From an uncultured Pseudomonadota bacterium (lineage in GTDB: Bacteria > SAR324 > NAC60-12), in assembly GCA_913052275.1 (NCBI GenBank), contig CAJXDX010000035.1:1-13428 (forward strand): DNA of 13,428 bases. Direction: 5' to 3'. Shown here one piece after another: positions 1 through 7,250 of this stretch. Numbering within the stretch: position 1 is the first letter of the stretch; the number at the start of each line of letters is the position of its first letter. A program made the position numbers and the translations under genes. Under the pieces are notes generated by a model. The model did no database searches, was not told the DNA's origin, and worked only from the letters and a program-made list of their open reading frames with translations.

Positions 1-2
1 TC

Positions 3-1031
3 CCAGCAGATTCAAAACCGGAGCAGCTGATCTCAAAAAAGTTGTGTGAGTGGGAACATGCAGCAGACTGTTTTCTGTTCCCTTCAGGTATGTCGGCAGT
101 TCATACCGTGATGAATCTGCTGCGCAATAAAAGCAGGCCCCAGGTTATCGTGATCGGGTTAATGTACAGCGACAGTTACAACCTGCTTATGAATCCGGGA
201 CGATCATCCAGATGGGAGGCTGAATTTGTCGAGCTGAACGAACTGGAGACCCTGCCTCAGATTATAAGTGAGAAGACGGCAATGATTGTCACTGAGACAA
301 TAACTAATCCGCTGGTGGAGATTCCCGATTTAGAAAGGATCGGTGAAATTGCATCCGCACATGGAGTACCTTTTGTGGTAGACAACACTGTTGCCTCTCC
401 GGCAAATTGCCAGCCACTGGATTACGATGCTGATTATGTTATTCACAGCACCACCAAATATTTGAGCGGGAGCAACGATCACGCCGGTGGGGCTGTGGTG
501 GTAAAAAATTCTCGGGACGCCTCTGCTTTGGATAATTTCCAGCGATGCTGGGGAATGAGAATTTCCCCCCTGGAGTCGGCAACTCTCTGGGAATGCATAC
601 AGGACTTTGAAGAACGGATGGAACGCTTTAACACAAACTGTACTGTCGTGGCGGAATTTTTGTCAGGGCATTTAGCTGTTGATTTAGTGTACCATCCATC
701 CCTGAGTTCTCATTCTTCATATGCTACTGCAAAAAAACTTCTCAGCGGAAATGGAGGAGTGGTCAGCTTCACCCTGAAGGATGAAAGTGAAAATGCTTTG
801 AAGAAATTTTATGACAGAGAATTCTCTTCAATGATCAAAGCTCCGTCAATAGGTTCAAATCAGACACTGATTTGCCCTTATACTTTACTGACAAACTATT
901 TCTACACTGATGAGGAACTCAAGGAGATCAAGCTTCCACGTCACCTGATTCGTATCTCTGCAGGGTGTGAAACAGAAATTGACGGAATTTTAGAAGATTT
1001 GGACTTAGCGCTGAAGAGAACTATTCAGTAA
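3..1031 (+). CDS. Cystathionine gamma-synthase-like PLP enzyme (5' end outside window)
   Basis: This is a PLP-dependent enzyme of the Cys/Met metabolism (trans-sulfuration) family, cytosolic, acting on homoserine esters or cystathionine-type substrates. The frame is open to the left edge, so about 343 codons are seen against a usual 380-400. Reading upstream of the TTG at 42 still gives family-like sequence, so that TTG is not taken as the start. Visible marks are FPSGMSAV (substrate and cofactor region), VVDNTVASP with the aspartate that contacts the PLP ring nitrogen, and HSTTKYLSG, whose lysine (codon at 456-458) should form the Schiff base. GGVVSFTLK and the C-terminal IRISAGCE follow. 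The C-terminal stretch GSNQTLICPYT replaces the more usual G-GVESL-x-HPA, so the exact reaction (gamma-synthase, beta/gamma-lyase or sulfhydrylase) cannot be fixed. It converges on tyrS across about 90 bp. The family call is safe; substrate is open. Confidence 0.9.
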   Translation, partial: PADSKPEQLISKKLCEWEHAADCFLFPSGMSAVHTVMNLLRNKSRPQVIVIGLMYSDSYNLLMNPGRSSRWEAEFVELNELETLPQIISEKTAMIVTETITNPLVEIPDLERIGEIASAHGVPFVVDNTVASPANCQPLDYDADYVIHSTTKYLSGSNDHAGGAVVVKNSRDASALDNFQRCWGMRISPLESATLWECIQDFEERMERFNTNCTVVAEFLSGHLAVDLVYHPSLSSHSSYATAKKLLSGNGGVVSFTLKDESENALKKFYDREFSSMIKAPSIGSNQTLICPYTLLTNYFYTDEELKEIKLPRHLIRISAGCETEIDGILEDLDLALKRTIQ

Positions 1032-1120
1032 CATAATCAGCCACATTGGAACTGGCACACAGATTCCGCCTGCTCCAGATTTTCTGGCGTCTTACCTTTG
1101 AGTTTGGACATGACTATTGC

Positions 1121-2368
1121 TTAACCATACTGATCCTGATTCTCCAGAATAAGACGGTGATAGCGTTTTTTGCCTGCCCTGAGCAGGATTTCCCGGTTCT
1201 GTAAATCAGACTCTTCAAGACAGAATTCCGGATCATCAATCCTTTGATCATTAACATAAACCCCGCCCTGTGCCTGTAAACGTCTTGCTTCTCCTTTTGA
1301 TTTGCAGAGTCCTGTTTCCAGGAAAATATCAAAAATTCCAAGTCCGACTGAAATGCGTTCAGGATCAATAATGGTGCTGGGCACATTTGAATTGTCTGCG
1401 CCAGCAGCTGATTTACTACCAGAAAAAAGTGACTCTGCTGCCTGCTGTGCCTGGTGAGCATTTTCGCTGCCATGAACGATTGCAGTTGTTTCAAATGCAA
1501 GGCGCTGTTTTGCCTTACGTATATCTGCTCCGCGGAGTTTGCCGAGTTCCCTGACTTCTTTCATTGGCAGGAAAGTAAATAATGACAGGAATCTTTCCAC
1601 ATCATCATCTTCCGTGTTGATCCAGTACTGGTAATATTCGTAAGGAGAGGTACGTTTTGGATCAAGCCACACAGCGCCCTTTTCCGTTTTTCCCATCTTC
1701 TTTCCGGATGATGTAGTCAGCAGAGGATAAGTCCAGCCGAATGCGTCCTTACGCTCAACACGGCGTATCAAATCAGTTCCGGAAATGATGTTTGCCCACT
1801 GGTCATCTCCACCCATCTGCAAAATGCAGTCATAGCGCCTGTTCAGTTCCAGAAAATCATAAGCCTGCAAAAGCTGATAATTGAACTCCAGGAAACTCAG
1901 TCCTGAGTCAAGTCTTACCTTGTACGTTTCAAAAGACAGCATGCGGTTAACAGAAAAATGACGTCCGATGTCACGCAGGAAGTCTATATAATTCAAGTCA
2001 CGCAGCCATTCAGCATTGTTGACCAGCACGGCATCTTCACTGAAGTCCAGGAAGCGCTCAAATTGAGGAAGCATGCCTTCAATGTTGGACTGCAGCTGCT
2101 CCTCTGTAAGCATTTTGCGGATCTCTGTTTTACCGCTGGGGTCGCCGATCATGGCCGTTCCCCCACCCATCAGGGCGATTATTCTGTGACCTCCCCTCTG
2201 CATATGTGCGAGTCCCATCAAAGGAATCAGGTGTCCAACATGCATTGAGTCTGCTGTGGGGTCGAATCCGATATAACAGCAAGCCCGGTCTTTTTCCAGG
2301 CGTTCTGCCATTTCTTCTGGATGAGTGCTTTGCTGATAAAAGCCCCGCTCTTTCAGTTCTTCCAGCAT
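1121..2368 (-). CDS. tyrS: Tyrosine--tRNA ligase
   Basis: Class I aminoacyl-tRNA synthetase that charges tRNA-Tyr with tyrosine in the cytosol. The 415-residue length is normal. The YIGFDPTADS segment leads into the HIGH-type signature HVGH (residues 43-46). QMGGDDQWANI (184-194) belongs to the tyrosine-binding region. KMGKT (224-228) is the KMSKS-type loop. An S4 RNA-binding domain occupies about 341-385 (GLCKSKGEARRL, GGVYVNDQRI), and the tail carries GKKRYHRL. The ATG lies 5 bp after the recR stop with no strong Shine-Dalgarno, which suggests translational coupling. It is the last gene of the three-gene operon read leftwards. No terminator was found in the 90 bp shared with the converging gene. 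Confidence 0.97.
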   Translation of the reverse strand: MLEELKERGFYQQSTHPEEMAERLEKDRACCYIGFDPTADSMHVGHLIPLMGLAHMQRGGHRIIALMGGGTAMIGDPSGKTEIRKMLTEEQLQSNIEGMLPQFERFLDFSEDAVLVNNAEWLRDLNYIDFLRDIGRHFSVNRMLSFETYKVRLDSGLSFLEFNYQLLQAYDFLELNRRYDCILQMGGDDQWANIISGTDLIRRVERKDAFGWTYPLLTTSSGKKMGKTEKGAVWLDPKRTSPYEYYQYWINTEDDDVERFLSLFTFLPMKEVRELGKLRGADIRKAKQRLAFETTAIVHGSENAHQAQQAAESLFSGSKSAAGADNSNVPSTIIDPERISVGLGIFDIFLETGLCKSKGEARRLQAQGGVYVNDQRIDDPEFCLEESDLQNREILLRAGKKRYHRLILENQDQYG

Positions 2369-2373
2369 GGTAA

Positions 2374-2976
2374 TCAGTTGGTAATCGTGTGACGTCCGGA
2401 AAAGGCTTCCATCAGTGTTATATCATCAACATACTCCAGGTCACCTCCAGCAGGAATACCGCAGGCAAGTCGGGTAATGTTGGGGATTTTACTGGAAAAT
2501 TCCTGCTGCAGAAATAAAGCAGTTGCTTCACCCTTGACTGTAGGGTTTGTAGCAAGGATTAATTCATTGATCTGGTTTTCATTTATCCTGCTGCGTAATT
2601 TTGCCAGGTTGAGTTGCTGCGGTCCAATCCCGTCCAGGGGAGAGATCGCACCCATCAAAACGTGATAGACTCCCTTGTATGCTCCGCTGTTTTCAATGGG
2701 AAAGATATTGTTAGGCTGTTCTACCACGCACAGCTGTCTCTGGTCGCGTCCGTAGTTAGTGCAAATGGTGCATGGATCGGTATCGGTAAATCCGGAACAA
2801 ACGGAACAGAAGTGTATTTTTTCCTTGACCTGCGTTAGTGCTTCAGTCAGGTTATGAATTTCTTCAGGAGTGTAACGGAGGATGCTGAAAGCCAGGCGCT
2901 GTGCGGTTTTGCGCCCAACTCCCGGAAATCTAGAAAATTCGTCAATCAGCCGTTCTAAAGCGGCAGGAATCTGCAT
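2374..2976 (-). CDS. recR: Recombination mediator protein RecR
   Basis: RecR works with RecF and RecO to load RecA on SSB-coated gapped DNA. The full 200 residues match the family length. A helix-hairpin-helix (FSRFPGVGRKTAQRLAF, about 14-30) is followed by a four-cysteine zinc finger (C57, C60, C69, C72) and a Toprim domain (about 81-175). The signature GIPAGGDLEYVDDITL and AFSGR lie at the end. In many proteobacteria recR sits behind dnaX and ybaB. Here its upstream partner, 6 bp away, is an unrelated zinc-ribbon gene, and tyrS follows. The operon arrangement argues for shared transcription from beyond 3501. Confidence 0.97.
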   Translation of the reverse strand: MQIPAALERLIDEFSRFPGVGRKTAQRLAFSILRYTPEEIHNLTEALTQVKEKIHFCSVCSGFTDTDPCTICTNYGRDQRQLCVVEQPNNIFPIENSGAYKGVYHVLMGAISPLDGIGPQQLNLAKLRSRINENQINELILATNPTVKGEATALFLQQEFSSKIPNITRLACGIPAGGDLEYVDDITLMEAFSGRHTITN

Positions 2977-2982
2977 GGAAAA

Positions 2983-3501
2983 TCAGGATTCTACTTCCGG
3001 AAAATGAAGATCAGGCTGGCGTGCTTCTGTGAGGATCAATCCCAGCGGGTCAAGAATTTTCAAATCCATATCCAGTGACTTTTCATCCCATTCATCCTGG
3101 TAAGGACTGACTGTACCACCAGCAATGTTTTCCAGTCTCTTCCTGTATTCTTTTTCTGCAGCCTGCAGGTTTTCCAGCATCCCGATTCCCTTTTTTGCCA
3201 GAGGCTTCATAAACCCTGGTATTTTTGTTTCCCTGAACAGCTCGTCAAGCCGCTTTGAATTGCGCATAGAGATGGTGTATTCCGCTCTCACGTCAATCTG
3301 TATTTCTTCCTCTTCCACAAGTGTACCGCATTTTTTGTGTACCCTGCCGTCCGGCATTGAGACTTCTGAATATTCAAGGGTATTGCATTTAGGACAATGC
3401 AGCCAGACTATCCAGCCTGGAATCGGAGCATTGCGGGCTTCGTCTTCTTTCTTTGCCCTGCGGTCCGCAAGGTTTATTACTTTTGCGGTAGTGTTACTCA
3501 T
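2983..3501 (-). CDS. Zinc-ribbon-like protein of unknown function, first gene of recR-tyrS operon
   Basis: I do not recognise this 172-residue protein as a named family. It has a charged N-terminus (LADRRAKKEDEAR), then HCPKC at residues 35-39 and VHKKC at 54-58. Together C36, C39, C58 and perhaps H55 could form one zinc site resembling half of a zinc ribbon. After an acidic run (EEEE, about 63-66) comes a helical, charged stretch (about 85-125) and a C-terminal DLKILDPLGLIL segment. No signal peptide or membrane helix is seen, so it is probably cytosolic. It ends 6 bp before recR and is probably cotranscribed with recR and tyrS. A TTGACA box reads leftwards at 3600-3605, but the matching -10 is poor. 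Confidence 0.75.
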   Translation of the reverse strand: MSNTTAKVINLADRRAKKEDEARNAPIPGWIVWLHCPKCNTLEYSEVSMPDGRVHKKCGTLVEEEEIQIDVRAEYTISMRNSKRLDELFRETKIPGFMKPLAKKGIGMLENLQAAEKEYRKRLENIAGGTVSPYQDEWDEKSLDMDLKILDPLGLILTEARQPDLHFPEVES

Positions 3502-4125
3502 CTTGAGAATTGAAGTGCTCTTTCACGAGGAGCAACGGAGCCAATCTTTTAAATCTGTTGTTGCATGTTGTGCTTAATTTTCACTGATTTTAAATTTTTT
3601 GTCAAAATAATTTATAATCACTTTTTATGGCAGAAACTCGGAAAAAAACATATATTTTCAGTACAATCATAGTTGCAGGGATAATTCTATAAACACGAAT
3701 AAATTTAAATATGATGAAGCAAAAAATTTAGAACCAGAAAAAAAGTTTTCTCTGAGGAGAGTTTTATTCAAGTTTTCATGCCAGATCTTGCAAAATTATC
3801 TTTATTGTGTAAAATCATTGTTTCGAAGAAGTTATATAAGCTTTTATTAGAATTACCAGATTTGAAACTGCAGTCAAAAAAAGCATGTGAATCATCCAAT
3901 TCCATGCTGTATCTGCAAATGGCATAGGAAAGGCATAACTTTTTTTCTTGACATGCAATAATTGATGTTATATCTTCGAGCACTTTATAAGCCTGAATGC
4001 GGGGCTTTGCAGTTTCTGCAAAAAATGATCACACAGCGACATTGATAACGAAAGGCTATCGTTCTGATTTCAATTAAAACATTAACACTCAAACATAATT
4101 AAAATCTTAGACTATGGAGGAAAAG
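3502..4125. other. AT-rich intergenic region of about 620 bp
   Basis: No gene could be supported here. The region is very AT-rich. A leftward TTGACA at 3600-3605 may be the -35 box for the zinc-ribbon/recR/tyrS operon, but no good -10 lies 16-18 bp away. A perfect 7-bp hairpin (TTTGCAG, loop TTT, CTGCAAA) sits at 4006-4022 without a T-run. Two weak open frames (3627-3692 forward, 3768-3983 reverse) are discussed under rejected items. The start of the next gene is preceded by a clear ribosome-binding site, GGAGG at 4116-4120. Confidence 0.6.
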
Positions 4126-4491
4126 ATGAAAAATATTCTGTTCGTTTTGCTGGTATTATTTTTTAGTCTTGCCATCATTTCCTGCGCTACAACTTATTCG
4201 AAAGTTGTAAATTCCAAAGTAGATACTCTGATAATTGAGAATTCCACTGCGACAGATTCTACACTCAATCATTCAACTTTAGAGGATTCATCAGTCAAAA
4301 AATCGACAGTATCCAAGTCTAAGATAACTGAAGAATCAAAAATTCTTAATAATTCGGTAATAGAAAATTCAACAATCTCCAATTCAACAATCTCCAATTC
4401 AACAATCAAAGGTCAGACAATTGAAAATCAAACTATTACCAATACAACATGGATCAATACCGATCCCGATCCCGATCCAAAGGAGGAATAG
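4126..4491 (+). CDS. Lipoprotein made of five-residue S-T-[ILV]-x-x repeats
   Basis: A 121-residue exported protein. The chosen ATG is 4126, not 4114, because GGAGG at 4116-4120 is ideally placed for it and the product then begins directly with a signal peptide (MKNILFVLL...). A lipobox-like IISC puts the lipidated cysteine at residue 20. From about residue 25 to 105 the chain can be divided into roughly 18 pentads such as STLNH, STLED, STVSK, SVIEN, STISN, STISN, STIKG, QTIEN and QTITN. Only two single-residue slips occur, around SKILN. A hydrophobic residue at the third place of every pentad, after a small residue, is the pattern of pentapeptide-repeat right-handed beta-helices, but with Ser-Thr in place of the usual Ala-Asp/Asn. 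The tail is DPDPDPKEE. Function is unknown; membrane-anchored envelope location is inferred. Confidence 0.8.
   Translation: MKNILFVLLVLFFSLAIISCATTYSKVVNSKVDTLIIENSTATDSTLNHSTLEDSSVKKSTVSKSKITEESKILNNSVIENSTISNSTISNSTIKGQTIENQTITNTTWINTDPDPDPKEE
4366..4407 (+). repeat. 15-bp in-frame tandem repeat (2.8 copies)
   Basis: The unit AATTCAACAATCTCC occurs at 4366-4380 and 4381-4395, followed by 12 bp of a third copy at 4396-4407. It is exactly five codons (Asn-Ser-Thr-Ile-Ser) and in frame with the lipoprotein. This is the DNA trace of recent pentad gain in the beta-helix-like region. Confidence 0.9.
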
Positions 4492-4510
4492 TAAAAGTTT
4501 CCTTCCATAA

Positions 4511-4578
4511 AGGCATTATCCTGAAAATTACTGAAACATGTGAGACTGTTTAAAGTCTCACATTGGCAATAAATGCCT
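4511..4578. terminator. Nested inverted repeats after the pentad lipoprotein gene
   Basis: A perfect 10-bp inverted repeat (ATGTGAGACT at 4538-4547, AGTCTCACAT at 4554-4563) has a 6-base loop. It sits inside a second perfect 7-bp pair (AGGCATT at 4511-4517, AATGCCT at 4572-4578). It begins 20 bp past the stop codon, a position that suits transcript termination or 3'-end protection. There is no T-run, so a classical Rho-independent terminator is not shown. Confidence 0.4.
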
Positions 4579-5001
4579 GCCTCTCACAGATACGGCAAAT
4601 TAAAGCCGCCCAATCCCTGCATAACAAACAGAGCTTAACGTGAAAGTTTTAAAAAAAATGACCTGAAAGTCATTTGCAACCTCTTATTCAATTCATCAGT
4701 ATTTTGATTGTCTTTAACTGCATGATTGACACTTCCTTTTTTTCGCATCATTACGGGAAAGAACAGACTTTGAGCCGGAATTCATCAGGGGATGATCTCA
4801 GTCTGCCAGCATACCAGCATTCACCCTCAGTAAGCGTGGGAATCATCAGTGGTCAAGCCAAGAGCCTGATCTCAACTTGATTGGAGAACAGGCTTTGAGA
4901 TGGATTATAGTTAGACCCAGTTCCTGTCAATGGTTGTCAGATCAAGCCCAAAATTATAAAAGAAATATTTTTTCGGAAAGCCCCGTTTCCTGACATTATT
5001 A
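4579..5001. other. Non-coding spacer before the DUF2237 promoter
   Basis: No convincing gene is present. A 7-bp AT-rich hairpin at 4656-4675 (AAATGAC/GTCATTT) abuts the A-run at 4651-4658. Read leftwards it would be a weak hairpin plus T-run terminator, yet no reverse-strand gene lies to its right. An open frame at 4674-4880 begins with TTG, has no ribosome-binding site and starts in that hairpin, so it was not called. Confidence 0.55.
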
Positions 5002-5030
5002 TTGACAGTTACAGTAGTGCAGGATTTAAT
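5002..5030 (+). promoter_or_regulatory. Sigma-70-type promoter for the DUF2237 gene
   Basis: TTGACA at 5002-5007 (perfect -35) and TTTAAT at 5025-5030 (5 of 6 for -10) are separated by exactly 17 bp. A start of transcription near 5037 would leave a leader of about 18 nt containing AAAGGAG at 5043-5049 before the ATG at 5055. This is the best promoter in the window. Confidence 0.75.
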
Positions 5031-5054
5031 GGTTACTGTATTAAAGGAGCAACT

Positions 5055-5453
5055 ATGGATATGCCTGTAGGTGATAACAGACCTGAACCGTCAAAAAACG
5101 TGCTGGGAGAACCAATGGTGATCTGCTGTGAAGATCCGCTGACTGGATTTTACAGAAACGGGAAGTGTGATACAGGACTGGATGATCACGGACTCCACAC
5201 GGTATGCGTTCAGGCAACTTCTGAATTTCTGGAGTACTCCAAGTCTGTGGGGAACGATCTGAGCACACCCATGACTGAATTTGGATTCCCCGGACTGAAG
5301 GACGGTGACCGCTGGTGCCTTTGCCTCTCGCGCTGGAAGCAGGCATACGATGCTGGTAAAGCACCGCGGGTATATCTGGCTTCCACTCATGAAGCTTCTC
5401 TGGAACTTGTACCACTGGAAGTTTTTTTGGAGTATGCCATAGACTTGAACTGA
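5055..5453 (+). CDS. DUF2237 family protein
   Basis: A 132-residue protein matching the conserved DUF2237 pattern nearly end to end: NVLGEP (15-20), CCEDPLTGFYRNGKC (24-38), DHGLHTVC (44-51), GNDLSTP (66-72), EFGFPGLKDGDRWCLC (75-90) and RW (93-94). The biochemical role of the family is not established as far as I know. The invariant cysteines (C24, C25, C38, C51, C88, C90) suggest metal or thiol chemistry, which is inference. There is no signal peptide, so it is cytosolic. It has its own promoter and an AAAGGAG ribosome-binding site, and appears to be a single-gene unit unrelated to the repeat proteins around it. Confidence 0.93.
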   Translation: MDMPVGDNRPEPSKNVLGEPMVICCEDPLTGFYRNGKCDTGLDDHGLHTVCVQATSEFLEYSKSVGNDLSTPMTEFGFPGLKDGDRWCLCLSRWKQAYDAGKAPRVYLASTHEASLELVPLEVFLEYAIDLN

Positions 5454-5524
5454 CTCATGATTTCCTGAGCATTCACCGGATTGTTCTTCCTCACAAAAAC
5501 TCTTTTCATTCCTGCGTTGAATAC

Positions 5525-5553
5525 TTGACTTGTAAACTTTTAGGTGTTATGTC
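5525..5553 (+). promoter_or_regulatory. Candidate extended -10 promoter for the SBBP lipoprotein
   Basis: TTGACT at 5525-5530 (5 of 6 for -35), a 17-bp spacer, and TATGTC at 5548-5553 preceded by a TGn element at 5545-5547. The -10 itself is weak, so the call rests on the -35, spacing and TGn. It lies about 55 bp before the start codon. Confidence 0.35.
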
Positions 5554-5606
5554 TTAAATACTGCTGAACCATAGATTTTAACAGCGAATACACCATTGGG
5601 GAAAAG

Positions 5607-6389
5607 ATGGGGAAAATTTTTTACATCATTTTAATTTCATATGTTTGCCTCATAATTAATTCCTGTGCAGAAATTGACAGATCATCTGAGTCTGCAAATT
5701 CTTCCCTTACAGAACAAATATGGTCTTCAGCCTATGACATTTTGATTGGAACTACGCTGATGTCCTCCGACAATTTATTTGCGCCTGAACAAACCTCGAC
5801 CGAGAAAGGCGGAAATTCCACTCCTAATAACAATAATATATTTCTTGTGAAGCAGAATTCCTCCGGAAGCAGAGAGTGGATAATGGATTTGGGAATATCA
5901 GATGAGGAATCAGGAATTTCGATGACATTCGATTCTTCCGATAATGTCTATATAACAGGATATAAAAGAAATGGTCTTGACGGCAATAAGAACTCAGGAG
6001 ATTTTACAGTATTCCTTGTCAAGTACAATTCCTCCGGAAGCAGAGAGTGGATTGAACAGTTGGGTAAATCTGCAGTTGAATATGGAGCCAGACTGATTGT
6101 GGACTCTTCTGATAACATCTATGTAACCGGATTTTCCAGTGAATTTGAATCAGACAATGAATTTGGCTCTCAGAATACTTTGCTGGCGAAATATGATTCC
6201 TCTGGAACCAGAGAATGGACAAAACCTCTGGGATCTACTTTAACTGATTTTGCATGGGATGTAACTGTTGATTCTACGGACAACATCTATGTAACCGGAT
6301 TTTCCGAGAACAGCTTTGCGCAAAACACCAGCTGGCAGGATGATGATATCCTTCTGATGAAATTCAACACAGACGGCATTAAACTTTAA
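5607..6389 (+). CDS. SBBP beta-propeller repeat lipoprotein, apparently short
   Basis: A 260-residue predicted lipoprotein. GGGG at 5598-5601 precedes the ATG, and the N-terminus is a signal peptide ending in the lipobox-like INSC (cysteine 20). Three repeats of about 57 residues follow. Each has the form LVKYNSSGSREW, then about 15 residues, then VDSSDNIYVTGF, which is the SBBP beta-propeller style (Ser/Thr-rich, VYVTG). A fourth repeat begins with LLMKFNTDG and stops immediately at IKL, before its Trp. A closed propeller needs more blades, so the protein is truncated, oligomeric, or built differently. The region after the stop does not resume the repeat in any frame I could read. Envelope-anchored location is likely; the ligand is unknown. 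Confidence 0.82.
   Translation: MGKIFYIILISYVCLIINSCAEIDRSSESANSSLTEQIWSSAYDILIGTTLMSSDNLFAPEQTSTEKGGNSTPNNNNIFLVKQNSSGSREWIMDLGISDEESGISMTFDSSDNVYITGYKRNGLDGNKNSGDFTVFLVKYNSSGSREWIEQLGKSAVEYGARLIVDSSDNIYVTGFSSEFESDNEFGSQNTLLAKYDSSGTREWTKPLGSTLTDFAWDVTVDSTDNIYVTGFSENSFAQNTSWQDDDILLMKFNTDGIKL
5856..6305 (+). repeat. Direct DNA repeats encoding SBBP blades
   Basis: A 26-bp identical segment (starting AATTCCTCCGGAAGC) occurs at 5856-5881 and 6027-6052, 171 bp (57 codons) apart. A 24-bp identical segment (starting AACATCTATGTAACC) occurs at 6114-6137 and 6282-6305, 168 bp apart. Identity at the nucleotide level, beyond protein constraint, points to recent blade duplication or gene conversion. 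Confidence 0.85.
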
Positions 6390-6513
6390 AAGATTCACAC
6401 CCATCTGCTTTGCATAAGGTCATCTCCCTTTTCTCATTTGAATGTCTGAATATTGCACATTCACTCAATTCACAAACACTTTTCTCTTAAGCTGCAGGTC
6501 GAAAAAGGTAAAA

Positions 6514-7017
6514 ATGTCAGATAATCATGAAATGGAATTTGTAGCAGGATTAGGCTGGTATGAAGGGGAATACAAGAATGGCAAATTTGATGGAAAGGGT
6601 TCATTCACTTTTTCGGACGGCAGAAGGTATGAAGGACAATTTAAAAATGGTGAAAAACATGGCAAAGGAACATTCACTTTTCCTGATGGAAGAAAATATG
6701 TGGGTGAATGGGAAAATGGGAAAAGGAATGGTCAAGGTACGGTCACTTCTACTGATGGTTACAGGTATGTTGGAGAATTCAAGGACGGCAAATGGGATGG
6801 CAGGGGGACCTTCACTGCCTCAGATGGTATGAAGTATGTGGGCGAATTCAAGCATGGGAAAAATCATGGATATGGAACTCTCACTTTTCCTGACGGAGAA
6901 ATGTGGGATGGTGAATTCAGAGAAGATAAACCCTGGAATACAACTCATCATGACAAAGATGGAAACATCTTTGGAAAATATGTTGACGGGAAGTGGCATA
7001 GTGCGGAACCAAACTGA
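6514..7017 (+). CDS. MORN-repeat protein 1, no signal peptide
   Basis: A 167-residue protein with five full 23-residue MORN units (residues 16-130), each Y-x-G-[EQ]-[FWY]-x-[ND]-G-x3-G-x-G. A degenerate sixth unit and cap (131-167) contain DKPWNTTHHDKDGN. The ATG at 6514 is preferred over an in-frame ATG at 6442. An AAAGG sits 4 bp before the 6514 codon, while nothing precedes 6442, and the extra 24 residues look neither like a signal peptide nor like MORN. Predicted location is therefore cytosolic, unlike its paralogues. If 6442 is used, a Cys in LLSC might be read as a lipobox, but the N-terminus lacks basic residues. MORN units form beta-hairpin arrays that can bind lipids or proteins; the target here is unknown. 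It is the first gene of the MORN run. Confidence 0.85.
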   Translation: MSDNHEMEFVAGLGWYEGEYKNGKFDGKGSFTFSDGRRYEGQFKNGEKHGKGTFTFPDGRKYVGEWENGKRNGQGTVTSTDGYRYVGEFKDGKWDGRGTFTASDGMKYVGEFKHGKNHGYGTLTFPDGEMWDGEFREDKPWNTTHHDKDGNIFGKYVDGKWHSAEPN

Positions 7018-7169
7018 TGAAAAGTAATATCAAGACAGTTTGCGGATTGGAAAAGTATGAGGAGCTTTCCAAAAGAAAAGGTTTTTTCAACAGGCTTCGT
7101 TTTTACTGGTTTGTTCTGTTTGCATCAATAAGGGATTTTGGGGAAAAAAGCAGTATCAGGGAGGAATAA
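7017..7169 (+). CDS. Possible 50-residue small protein overlapping the MORN 1 stop
   Basis: An ATG overlaps the preceding stop in the arrangement TGATG (7015-7019), typical of translational coupling. The product would have a basic, amphipathic middle (KRKGFFNRLRFYWFVLFAS, about 19-37) and a charged end (GEKSSIREE), suggestive of membrane association. There is no separate ribosome-binding site, and I recognise no family. An open frame this short can occur by chance, so this is a candidate only. Confidence 0.35.
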   Translation: MKSNIKTVCGLEKYEELSKRKGFFNRLRFYWFVLFASIRDFGEKSSIREE

Positions 7170-7250
7170 TCTGGTAGGCACGGCAATTTTTCAATTGTAT
7201 CGAAATTTCTCTTTAAACCTTTTAATGCTTGAAATAATTAAGGGGATGTT

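Noticed and set aside
3627..3692. A 21-residue frame with a membrane-like segment (YIFSTIIVAGIIL) after MAETRKK, with a TATAAT at 3613-3618.
   Set aside because: It stops after 21 residues, has no ribosome-binding site and no -35 at proper spacing; at most a gene remnant.
3768..3983. Reverse open frame of 71 residues in the intergenic region.
   Set aside because: GTG start without ribosome-binding site, AT-rich low-complexity product with no recognisable motif; likely chance.
4674..4880. Forward open frame of 68 residues.
   Set aside because: TTG start lying inside a hairpin, no ribosome-binding site, composition not protein-like.
5053..5415. Reverse frames across the DUF2237 gene.
   Set aside because: The forward frame matches a known conserved family from end to end and has promoter and ribosome-binding site.
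6442..6513. Longer start for MORN protein 1 giving LLSC as a possible lipobox.
   Set aside because: No ribosome-binding site, no basic N-terminus, and polar residues interrupt the would-be signal peptide; 6514 has AAAGG.
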